Of a stretch of 64,000 bases of DNA, positions 55,353 through 62,918 are shown piece by piece (the stretch's first letter is position 1; each line of letters starts with the position of its first letter). Made by a program: the position numbers and the translations under genes. Origin of the DNA: Nocardia pneumoniae NBRC 100136 (lineage in GTDB: Bacteria > Actinomycetota > Actinomycetes > Mycobacteriales > Mycobacteriaceae); contig NZ_BAGF01000041.1 of assembly GCF_000308755.1 (NCBI RefSeq), positions 62,001-126,000 on the forward strand. The letters are read 5' to 3'. The notes beneath the pieces are model-generated. The model was not told where the DNA came from. It saw only the letters and a program-made list of their open reading frames with translations, and searched no databases.

Positions 55353-55982
55353 TTAGGTCAGCGGCGGGGTGCTGGGCTCGATCAGCATGGTGAACGTCCG
55401 CATGACATCGTCCACCAGATCCGACGCGGTGGTGCCGAACTGTGTCGCGCGTTTTTCCAGCTGCCCGTCCAGCCACAGCGAGGCCATGCCGTGCCCGAGT
55501 CCCCAGAACATGACCGCCAGCGTGTCGGCTTTGTCGGCGGGTAGCGCCCCCGCGCGCACACATTCGGCGATCGCGTCGGCGAGAACGCCGAACGCGGCGT
55601 CGCCGGCCGCCATGGTGTCGGGATGCTTGTCCGGCTGGGACAGCTCGGGCCGGAACATCAACCCGAAATAGGCCGGTTGCTCGCGGGAGAACCGGACGTA
55701 GGCGCGGGCCATCGCGCCGAGAGCGCCCATGGGCGTCGTCGCGGCGTCGCGGGCGGCGGTCAAGTATGCGCCGAGCGACTGGAAGCCCTGGGTGGACAGC
55801 GTCGCGAGCAAGGCGGCCCGGTCGGGAAAGTGGTGGTAGGGCGCCGCGGTGCTCACTCCGGCCTCGCGGGCCACCCGGCGCAGGCTGACCGCGGCGAGTC
55901 CCTCGGTTTCGATCAAACGCAGGCAGGCCGCCAGCAGCGCGTCGCGCAGGGCGCCGTGGTGATAACTGGTCCGCGTCACCAT
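55353..55982 (-). CDS. TetR-family regulator
   Basis: 209 residues. The helix-turn-helix AAVSLRRVAREAGVSTAAPYHHF belongs to the group whose C-terminal domain has the WGLGHGMASLWLDG (WHG-like) region. ATG or GTG near 55982; the start used gives MVTRTSYHHGALRDALL. It is divergent from an SDR gene, and a perfect 19-bp palindrome lies between, so it likely represses that SDR. Confidence 0.9.
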   Translation of the reverse strand: MVTRTSYHHGALRDALLAACLRLIETEGLAAVSLRRVAREAGVSTAAPYHHFPDRAALLATLSTQGFQSLGAYLTAARDAATTPMGALGAMARAYVRFSREQPAYFGLMFRPELSQPDKHPDTMAAGDAAFGVLADAIAECVRAGALPADKADTLAVMFWGLGHGMASLWLDGQLEKRATQFGTTASDLVDDVMRTFTMLIEPSTPPLT

Positions 55983-56033
55983 CCGAGCGTATTCGACGTG
56001 TGCTGGACAGCCTAACTATGCGGTGCTTAGATT

Positions 56034-56052
56034 ATCTGAGCGGCGCTCAGAT
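56034..56052. promoter_or_regulatory. TetR operator
   Basis: ATCTGAGCGGCGCTCAGAT is a perfect 9-1-9 palindrome, 52 bases upstream of the TetR start and 39 bases upstream of the SDR start. It probably controls both genes. Confidence 0.7.
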
Positions 56053-56090
56053 CAGTGCCGCGGTAGCCACTTCACGAAACGGGTGAACAC

Positions 56091-57158
56091 ATGAGCACAC
56101 GGGTATTGGTGACCGGGGCAACAGGATTCGTCGCCGGTCAGGTCATCGCCGAGTTGCTGGAACACGGCTACGCCGTGCGCGCGACCGTCCGCGATCTCGG
56201 CGCAACTGCCAAACGAGCGCACTTGGTCGAGCTCGCCGAGCGAACCGGAGGCGAACTGGAGTTCGCGCGGGCCGACCTGGACCGCGACGACGGCTGGGCG
56301 GCCGCCGTCAACGGCTGCACCGACGTCATGCACGTCGCCTCGCCGTTCCCGGCGACCCCGCCGGACGACGAGCGCGAGCTCATCGACACCGCGGTCGAGG
56401 GCACCCTGCGCGTGCTGCGCGCCTGCGCCGCCGCCGGTGGGGTGCGCCGGGTGGTGCTGACCTCCTCGATCGCCGCGATCGTCTACGGCCACGCGGCCGA
56501 CGCGCTGCGCACCGAGGCCGATTGGACGGTGCTCGAGCGCAGCCCGGCCTATCCGAAGAGCAAGACGCTGGCGGAGCGGGCGGCGTGGGACTTCGTCGGA
56601 AAGCTGCCCGCCGCCGAAGCGTTCGACCTGGTCGTCGTCAATCCCGGCATGGTGCTCGGCCCGGTGCTGTCCGCGATGACGAGCACCTCGCACGAGCCCG
56701 TGCGCAGGCTGCTGGCCCGGGACATGCCCGGCACGCCCCGGGTCGGCTGGGCCACGGTGGACGTGCGCGACCTCGCGGTGGCGCACCGCCTGGCGCTGGA
56801 GACGCCCGCGGCCGCGGGCAACCGCTACATTTGCGCGGGCGAGCACCTCTGGATGGACGAGATGGCACGCATCCTCGCCGAAGAGTTCGGCCCGCGTGGG
56901 TTCCGGGTTCCGACCAGGCGGCTGCCGAACTGGGTGGTGCGCGCGGTCGCGCTCTTCGACAAGGGCGTTCGGCTGACCCTGCCCACGCTGGGACGCACCG
57001 AACTGCTCAGCGCCGAGAAGGCCCGTCGCGAACTCGGCTGGAGCATGCGCCCGGTCCGGGAAACGGTGTTGGACACTGCCGAAAGCCTGCTCCAGCACGG
57101 GATCGTCGCGGGACCGGACCAGCGGACGACCGGGCCGCTCGCGGCCGCGAGCGCGTGA
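56091..57158 (+). CDS. Extended SDR, dihydroflavonol-4-reductase-like
   Basis: 355 residues. The NADP-binding motif VTGATGFVAGQV and the active-site YPKSK with VLTSSIAA upstream fit the extended SDR/NAD-epimerase family. It probably reduces an aldehyde or ketone. ATG 56091. It is the target of the TetR palindrome at 56034. A small membrane protein follows after 10 bases. Confidence 0.9.
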   Translation: MSTRVLVTGATGFVAGQVIAELLEHGYAVRATVRDLGATAKRAHLVELAERTGGELEFARADLDRDDGWAAAVNGCTDVMHVASPFPATPPDDERELIDTAVEGTLRVLRACAAAGGVRRVVLTSSIAAIVYGHAADALRTEADWTVLERSPAYPKSKTLAERAAWDFVGKLPAAEAFDLVVVNPGMVLGPVLSAMTSTSHEPVRRLLARDMPGTPRVGWATVDVRDLAVAHRLALETPAAAGNRYICAGEHLWMDEMARILAEEFGPRGFRVPTRRLPNWVVRAVALFDKGVRLTLPTLGRTELLSAEKARRELGWSMRPVRETVLDTAESLLQHGIVAGPDQRTTGPLAAASA

Positions 57159-57168
57159 GGAGCGCGTC

Positions 57169-57369
57169 GTGCTGATCGCGACACTGATCATCACCACGGT
57201 CGCCATGGTGCGGCGCTGGTTCGGACGCCGGGCCGCGGGCGCGAACTCCGCCGAACGGCGGCCTGCCCGGTCGGTCCAGCGGGCGTTGCGCCGTCCGGTT
57301 CCGGTGGCCGCGACCATCGTGGCGCTGCTCGGGATAGTCGTGGCCACGGGCGCGATCACTCAGTGCTGA
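57169..57369 (+). CDS. Small membrane protein
   Basis: 66 residues. It has two hydrophobic ends (LIATLIITTVAMV and VAATIVALLGIVVATGAI) separated by a basic stretch rich in Arg, a shape that would put the loop in the cytoplasm. GTG 57169, with GAGGAGCGC ribosome site, starts 11 bases after the SDR stop, so it is probably co-transcribed with it. Function unknown. Confidence 0.5.
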   Translation: MLIATLIITTVAMVRRWFGRRAAGANSAERRPARSVQRALRRPVPVAATIVALLGIVVATGAITQC

Positions 57370-57428
57370 ACAACGCGTAGTCGGGGGGCGGAGTGAACGC
57401 GCGTCGCCCGGTTCGCTAGACAAGACGC

Positions 57429-58313
57429 GTGACTGCGCAGCGCCCCTTCCGGTTCGGTGTCAACATGGTGGTCCCCGAAACCCGGTCGAAGTGGATCGAA
57501 AAGTGCCGTAGGGCAGAGGAACTGGGTTTCGACGTGGTCGGCGTCGCCGACCATCTCGGCTTGCCCGCGCCGTTCCCCGCGATGATCCTGGCCGCCGAGG
57601 CGACCGAGCGGGTGCGGCTGAACACGTTCGTGCTCAACACCGCCTTCTACAATCCCGTGCTGCTGGCCCGGGACGTGGCCGGGGCCGATCAGTTCACCGA
57701 TGGGCGAGTCGAACTCGGCCTCGGCGCGGGTTACGTGCAGGCCGAGTTCGAAACCGCGGGCATCCCGTTCGAGAGCGGCCGCAAACGCGTCGAGCACCTG
57801 GAGAACACGGTGACCACGCTGCGCAGCCTGTTCGCCGACCCGGAGTACCAGCCGCAGCCCGCGCAGCCGTCGGGCCCGCCCGTGCTCATCGGCGGCTGGG
57901 GTGATCGACTGCTGGGTGTAGCCGCGCGACACGCCGACATCATCGCCTTCACGGGTGCGGCGGCCGCGCGCAACGGCGGGCCGTTGCAGATGGCCGGACT
58001 CGCCGAAACCGAGGAGCGCGTGGCCTACGTGCGCGAGCTGCTCGGGTCGCGGCTGGACCGGGTCGAGTTCAACATCCTTGTGCAGCGAGTGGTTCCGCCC
58101 GCCGAACGCGCGAGCGTGCTGGAGATCTTCGGCCCGGCGCTGCCGCCGGACGTCGCCGACTCGCCCGAGGATCACCCCATCCTGCTCATGGGCACTCCCG
58201 AGGAGATGGCCGACCGCCTGCGCGATCGCCGCGACCGCTACGGCATCAGCTACATCACCGTCCTCGAGGACAGCATGGAGAACTTCGCTCCGGTCATCCA
58301 GCTCCTGCGCTGA
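57429..58313 (+). CDS. LLM-class F420-dependent oxidoreductase
   Basis: 294 residues of the luciferase-like monooxygenase family. It contains FGVNMVVPETRSKW, GVADHLGLPAP, and LGLGAGYVQAEFETAG, and the F420-subfamily ending ISYITVLEDSMENFAPVIQ. It uses reduced F420 or flavin; the substrate is unknown. GTG 57429. No operon partner on either side; the VapC-like pair is convergent. Confidence 0.9.
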   Translation: MTAQRPFRFGVNMVVPETRSKWIEKCRRAEELGFDVVGVADHLGLPAPFPAMILAAEATERVRLNTFVLNTAFYNPVLLARDVAGADQFTDGRVELGLGAGYVQAEFETAGIPFESGRKRVEHLENTVTTLRSLFADPEYQPQPAQPSGPPVLIGGWGDRLLGVAARHADIIAFTGAAAARNGGPLQMAGLAETEERVAYVRELLGSRLDRVEFNILVQRVVPPAERASVLEIFGPALPPDVADSPEDHPILLMGTPEEMADRLRDRRDRYGISYITVLEDSMENFAPVIQLLR

Positions 58314-58337
58314 CCTGGCGCGGCGGGCGGGTGCGGG

Positions 58338-58733
58338 TCAGGGCAGCGCGTCGATGATGACGCGAGGGTCGATCTGGCGCAGCCGCTTCGGGCGGCCGGT
58401 CAGGCACGGCCAGTCCCGGGAGACCGCCTCGCGGGTGGCATGGCCCGCCGCGATGAGCGCGCCTGCCCAGCGGTCGACGTCGAGCCGATGATCGGTCGTG
58501 TGACCGAACGCGGGGACCACGGTATGTGGCAGGCCGACCAGCACGGCCAGGATGTCGAGCCGGTCGGCCGGAATATGGGTGCGCGCCGCGGCGAGGACGG
58601 TGCTCGGCACGACGATGGTGTTGCCCGCGTCGACCGTCGCCCAGACCACCGCCTGGGCGTAGTTGGCGCGGTTGACGAAGGCGACGATCGCGGCGGCGTC
58701 CAAGACGATGCCGCCCAGCGCCGGGGTCGTCAC
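58338..58733 (-). CDS. PIN-domain VapC-like toxin
   Basis: 131 residues. It starts IVLDAAAIVAFVN, with the first PIN Asp. The later RDWPCLTGRPKRLRQIDPRVIIDALP is the typical PIN ending. But the second and third acidic positions are weak: VPSTVLAAAR has no Glu where VapC usually has one, and the AGALIAAGHA helix lacks the usual Asp. It may be inactive or have altered metal binding. GTG 58733 overlaps the small gene upstream by GTGA, the pattern of a toxin-antitoxin pair. Confidence 0.72.
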   Translation of the reverse strand: MTTPALGGIVLDAAAIVAFVNRANYAQAVVWATVDAGNTIVVPSTVLAAARTHIPADRLDILAVLVGLPHTVVPAFGHTTDHRLDVDRWAGALIAAGHATREAVSRDWPCLTGRPKRLRQIDPRVIIDALP

Positions 58734-58858
58734 GCCGCGCCGGTGCGCGGTTCGTGTGTGTCCTCGTCGGATAGCGGCGGTAGGTCGTGCTGGTCGACCG
58801 GCTCGAAAAAGCTTCGCGCGCTGAAGATCAGCTCTGTCCTATGCTCCCGCAACGGCAT
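58730..58858 (-). CDS. Small antitoxin-like partner of the PIN protein
   Basis: 42 residues, beginning MPLREHRTELIFSARSFFEP. It overlaps the PIN gene by GTGA. It is shorter than ordinary VapB antitoxins and lacks a clear DNA-binding fold, but a hydrophobic patch (LIFSARSFFEP) could bind a toxin groove, and the rest is acidic. Position supports an antitoxin; sequence does not prove it. Confidence 0.5.
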   Translation of the reverse strand: MPLREHRTELIFSARSFFEPVDQHDLPPLSDEDTHEPRTGAA

Positions 58859-58877
58859 GCCACGACTCTAAATGTGA

Positions 58878-59462
58878 TCACTCCGGCTTGCGCCAGAGCA
58901 GGGTGTAACGCCACATCAGCCGCCGCCGAAGCCGGGCGCCGGGCAGCAATTCCGCCGCCGCCGAGCGGATGTCGGCGTAGTCCTCCTCGGGATCGCGCAC
59001 CCGCGCGGCTGGCCCGTCCACCCGGTGCAGGACGTCCATCGCCCAGATGACCGGCAGCAGCGGCAAGTAGTGGTAGTCCTTGCGGGGACTCATGTTCCAC
59101 AGACCGACGACGGCGAGGGTGCCGCCCGGCGCGACCAGGCGCCGCAGCGCGGACATGCCCTCGCGCAGTGGGACGTGGTGCAGCGTCGCCACGGTGGTCA
59201 CGATGTCGAAAGTTCCTGGATAATCCAGGAAATCGGCCTTTTCGAGCCGCACGCCGGTCGTGGCGGGCGCTTGCGCGAGGATGCCCCCGTCTACGTCGAT
59301 TCCGGTGACGGTGAGCCCGCGGCGGGCCAGCTTGCCCGCCAACAGGCCGTCGCCGCAGCCGATGTCGAGTGCCGTGTGTGCCGCGTGGGGGACCTGTTTC
59401 AGCAGCCACGGGTGGTAGTGGGTGTTGTGGTTCCAGTAGGGGTCGCCGCGCACGTTTCCCAC
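58878..59462 (-). CDS. Class I SAM-dependent methyltransferase
   Basis: 194 residues. Motif I is ALDIGCGDGLLAGKLARRG, then TGIDVDGGI, and TVATLHHVPLREGMSALRR and APGGTLAVVGLW complete the fold. A C-terminal basic RLRRRLMWRYTLLWRKPE is typical. Substrate unknown. ATG 59462. It sits 20 bases downstream of the antitoxin-like gene but on the same strand in its own unit. Confidence 0.88.
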   Translation of the reverse strand: MGNVRGDPYWNHNTHYHPWLLKQVPHAAHTALDIGCGDGLLAGKLARRGLTVTGIDVDGGILAQAPATTGVRLEKADFLDYPGTFDIVTTVATLHHVPLREGMSALRRLVAPGGTLAVVGLWNMSPRKDYHYLPLLPVIWAMDVLHRVDGPAARVRDPEEDYADIRSAAAELLPGARLRRRLMWRYTLLWRKPE

Positions 59463-59571
59463 TCTAGAGCTGCGCGTCTGGGGCCATCTCGGTCGAAGCG
59501 CGGGCCGCTTGTTGCACTGGGGACCTCACGCAATTCCAGCGGTCCCGGACCCGCATTCACACAGCAGATTA

Positions 59572-59587
59572 TGTGATTTACATCACA
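59572..59587. promoter_or_regulatory. Perfect CRP-type palindrome upstream of the UvrA-like gene
   Basis: TGTGATTTACATCACA matches TGTGA-N6-TCACA exactly and extends to an 18-base dyad (59571-59588, ATGTGAT/ATCACAT). It lies 45 bases upstream of the UvrA-like start. A CRP/GlxR-family protein probably regulates this gene. Confidence 0.65.
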
Positions 59588-59631
59588 TTCTACGTGGCAT
59601 TTTGTCGGTACTCGATGGCATGGTGGTCGGC

Positions 59632-61914
59632 ATGCCTTTCGCCGAATCCGCCGTAACTCCCGACGTCATCCGGGTCCTCGGGGCCAGTGAGCACAATCTC
59701 CGGGACGTCTCGCTGGAGATTCCCAAGAACAAGATCACGGTCTGCACCGGCGTCTCCGGTTCCGGCAAGTCGTCGATCGTCTTCGACACCATCGCCGTCG
59801 AATCGCAGCGCCAGCTCTACGCCACCTTTCCTGCGTTCATCCTGAACTTCCTGCCCCGCTACGAGCGCCCGCACGCGGAAGCGATCGAGAACCTCACCGC
59901 GCCGGTGATCATCGACCAGCAGCCCGTCGGCGGCGGGCCGCGCTCCACGGTCGGCACGATGACCGACATCTTCTCGATGGTGCGCGCCATGTTCGCCCGG
60001 TTCGGTTCGCCCTCCAGCGGTTTGGTCTACGACTACTCGTTCAACGTGCCGCAGGGCATGTGCCCGGACTGCGACGGTCTCGGCGTCACCGTGCGCGCCG
60101 ATCCCGATCGGCTGCTCGACCGGACCAAGTCGCTCAACGAGGGCGCGATCCTGCTGCCGGGCTACGGTGTGGGCAGCGGCGATTGGCAGCTGTACGGCAA
60201 GTCCGGCCGCTTCGACCCGGACAAGAAGCTGTCGGACTACACCGACGAGGAGTTCCACGATCTGCTCTACGGCACCGGCGGCAAGGTTGAGCTGACCTTC
60301 AGCAAGGGCACCTGGAAGGCGAACTACGAAGGCATCGCCACCAAATTCACCCGCACCCGGCTGCAGCGGGACACCTCGACACTCAGCGAGAAGACCCGCG
60401 AGCAGATGCGGCAATTCCTCACCGAGGGCGTCTGCGCCAGCTGCGCGGGCGCCCGGCTCAACAAGGCGGCGCTGGCCACGAAGATCAACGGCCGCAATAT
60501 CGCGGACTGGGCACGCTTGCAAGTCACCGACCTGATGGCGGTGCTCGACGAGATCACCGACCCGGCGGCGGCGGGTCTGGCCGGGGCCATCCGGACCGCT
60601 CTGGGCCGCGTGGCCGATATCGGCTTGGGCTATCTCAGCCTGGATCGCCCCACCTCGACCCTCTCGGGTGGCGAAGGCCAGCGGCTGAAGATGATCAAGC
60701 ACCTGTCCAGCACGCTGATCGGATTGACCTACATCTTCGACGAACCCAGCGTCGGGCTGCACCCGCGGGATGTCGGACGGTTGAACGATCTGCTGAAGGC
60801 GTTGCGGGACAAGGGGAACACCGTGATCGTGGTGGAACACGATCCGGATGTCATCCAGATCGCCGATCACGTCGTCGACGTCGGCCCGCGCGCGGGCGTG
60901 CACGGTGGGCAGGTGGTGTTCCAGGGCAGTTTCGCCGACCTCCGCGCGGCCGACACCCCAACCGGAGCCGGTCTGCGCCGCCCCTTCCGCGTCAAGGAGA
61001 CCTTCCGCACCGCCACGGGAGAGCTGCTCATCCAAGGCGCGGCGGTGCACAACCTGAAGAACGTGACCGTCGGGATACCCACCGGCATCCTGACATCCAT
61101 CACCGGCGTCGCCGGCTCCGGCAAGAGCAGCCTGATCCGGGACGTGTTCGTGGTCGAACACCCGGAGGCGATCTTCGTCGACCAGTCGCCGATCGCGGCG
61201 TCGTCGCGGTCCACGCCCGCGACCTATCTCGGCCTGATGGATCCGATCCGCAAGCTTTTCGCCAAGGCGACCGGAGAATCTCCTGCCCTGTTCAGCTTCA
61301 ACTCCGCGGGGGCCTGCAAGCAGTGCGAGGGCCGCGGCGTGATCATCACCGAGATCGCTTACATGGATCCGGTGACCACCCACTGCGACGCCTGCGACGG
61401 GCGGCGCTTCTCCGACGACGTGCTCGCCCTCACCCTGCGCGGCAAGTCGATCGCCGACGTGCTGGAGATGACGGCCGAGGAGGCGCTCGGGTTCTTCGCG
61501 GAGAAGGCGCTGCACACCAAGTTGCGCACGATGAACGAGGTCGGCCTGGACTACCTCAGCCTGGGCCAGGCGATGAGCACGCTGTCCGGCGGCGAGCGGC
61601 AGCGGATCAAGCTGGCGACCCAGCTGCAGAACACCGGAAGCGTCTACGTGCTCGACGAACCCACCACCGGCCTGCACATGTCGGACGTGGACACGCTGCT
61701 GGCGCTGATGGACGGTCTGGTCGAGCGAGGCAATACGGTCGTGGTGATCGAACACAACCTCGACGTGGTCGCCCACTCCGACTGGGTGATCGATCTGGGA
61801 CCCGACGGGGGCAAGGACGGCGGCGAGATCGTCTTCACCGGCACTCCCGCCGATCTGCTCGCCCACCCGACCTCGCTCACCGGCGAATACCTGCGCCGAT
61901 ACAAGGCGGCATAG
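59632..61914 (+). CDS. UvrA-like ABC ATPase (UvrA2/DrrC-type)
   Basis: 760 residues, much shorter than UvrA1 (about 950). Two ATPase halves each carry a Walker A (GVSGSGKSS and GVAGSGKSS), zinc modules (CPDCDGLG ... CASCAGAR and CKQCEGRG ... CDACDGRR) and signature motifs LSGGEGQRLK and LSGGERQRIK. The UvrB-interacting domain of UvrA1 appears reduced. Proteins of this type confer drug or DNA-damage tolerance. Possible starts are ATG 59632 and 59620; neither has a strong ribosome site. Confidence 0.9.
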   Translation: MPFAESAVTPDVIRVLGASEHNLRDVSLEIPKNKITVCTGVSGSGKSSIVFDTIAVESQRQLYATFPAFILNFLPRYERPHAEAIENLTAPVIIDQQPVGGGPRSTVGTMTDIFSMVRAMFARFGSPSSGLVYDYSFNVPQGMCPDCDGLGVTVRADPDRLLDRTKSLNEGAILLPGYGVGSGDWQLYGKSGRFDPDKKLSDYTDEEFHDLLYGTGGKVELTFSKGTWKANYEGIATKFTRTRLQRDTSTLSEKTREQMRQFLTEGVCASCAGARLNKAALATKINGRNIADWARLQVTDLMAVLDEITDPAAAGLAGAIRTALGRVADIGLGYLSLDRPTSTLSGGEGQRLKMIKHLSSTLIGLTYIFDEPSVGLHPRDVGRLNDLLKALRDKGNTVIVVEHDPDVIQIADHVVDVGPRAGVHGGQVVFQGSFADLRAADTPTGAGLRRPFRVKETFRTATGELLIQGAAVHNLKNVTVGIPTGILTSITGVAGSGKSSLIRDVFVVEHPEAIFVDQSPIAASSRSTPATYLGLMDPIRKLFAKATGESPALFSFNSAGACKQCEGRGVIITEIAYMDPVTTHCDACDGRRFSDDVLALTLRGKSIADVLEMTAEEALGFFAEKALHTKLRTMNEVGLDYLSLGQAMSTLSGGERQRIKLATQLQNTGSVYVLDEPTTGLHMSDVDTLLALMDGLVERGNTVVVIEHNLDVVAHSDWVIDLGPDGGKDGGEIVFTGTPADLLAHPTSLTGEYLRRYKAA

Positions 61915-61917
61915 GGG

Positions 61918-62775
61918 TTAGTCGGCGGACTCCGCGACCGGGAACCGTTCTGTCCCGGTGACCCGCAGCAGTTCCAGCGCCGAAGCCTCGCGGGTGCCCG
62001 GCGCCGCGGAGTAGACCACAACCGCCTGGTCGGTGTCCGGGACCAGCAGGGTGTCGCAGTCCAGGCGCAGCATTCCGAATTCGGGATGATCGATCGTCTT
62101 CGTCGCACTGCGCCACTGCCCGGACAGCCGGGCGGTCCACAGCTGCTCGAAACGTGGACTGCGCGAACGGAGTTCGGAGATCAGGCGCAGCAAGCCGGGA
62201 TCGTCGGGGTAGCGGGCGCGGGCCCCGCGCAGGGCCGCCACGGAGAACGCCGCCGCGTTGTCGGCTTCGGCGGGGGTTATCGCGACGCGTCCGCGTTCCG
62301 TGCCGAGGAAGCGCTGCCAGATGATGTTGCGCTGTGCGGGCGGCCAGGTGGAGAAGTCGCCGAGCAGTGCGGCCGCCATCGAATTCCACGCCAGCAAGTC
62401 GGCTTTCGCCGACAGCACCAGCGCGGGCAGGTCCGCCATCCGGTCCAGCAGGCGCAACACGCTCGGCCGCACCACCATGTCGATGCGACCCTCCTGCGGT
62501 GGCGCCGCACCAGCGAACTGGAACAGCAAGGTGCGGTCCTCGTCGTTGAGCCGCAGCGCTCGGGCCAGTGCGGCCAGCACCGAGCTGGACGGATGGGGAC
62601 CGCGTCCCTGCTCCAATCGCACCACGTAATCCACGCTGACACCCGCGAGCTGGGCGACCTCCTCGCGGCGCAGCCCCGGCACCTGTCTGCGCGGTCCAGC
62701 GGGCAGGCCGACATCCTCCGGCCGCACCCGGCCGCGCGCGTGCCGGAGCAGCGCGGCCAGCTCGGTTCGATCCAC
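61918..62775 (-). CDS. XRE-family regulator with MmyB-like ligand domain
   Basis: 285 residues. The N-terminal helix-turn-helix VPGLRREEVAQLAGVSVDYVVRLEQ is followed by an MmyB-like domain (residues about 110-275). The family is common in Nocardia/Streptomyces and may bind fatty acids or small ligands. It is convergent with the UvrA-like gene, with only 3 bases between stops. GTG 62775. A 143-base gap upstream could hold its promoter. Confidence 0.88.
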   Translation of the reverse strand: MDRTELAALLRHARGRVRPEDVGLPAGPRRQVPGLRREEVAQLAGVSVDYVVRLEQGRGPHPSSSVLAALARALRLNDEDRTLLFQFAGAAPPQEGRIDMVVRPSVLRLLDRMADLPALVLSAKADLLAWNSMAAALLGDFSTWPPAQRNIIWQRFLGTERGRVAITPAEADNAAAFSVAALRGARARYPDDPGLLRLISELRSRSPRFEQLWTARLSGQWRSATKTIDHPEFGMLRLDCDTLLVPDTDQAVVVYSAAPGTREASALELLRVTGTERFPVAESAD

Positions 62776-62918
62776 GCCCCGATCATGCCGCAGCCGCATC
62801 CGGTTGGGGTGGGATCGGTGCTCCCAGGAGTTGATGGCCCTGGTACGCCAGTGCCCGGAGCGCGACGCCAGCGCCATGGCAGACATGACGACGGCCCTGG
62901 TGACCGGGGCGAACAAGG

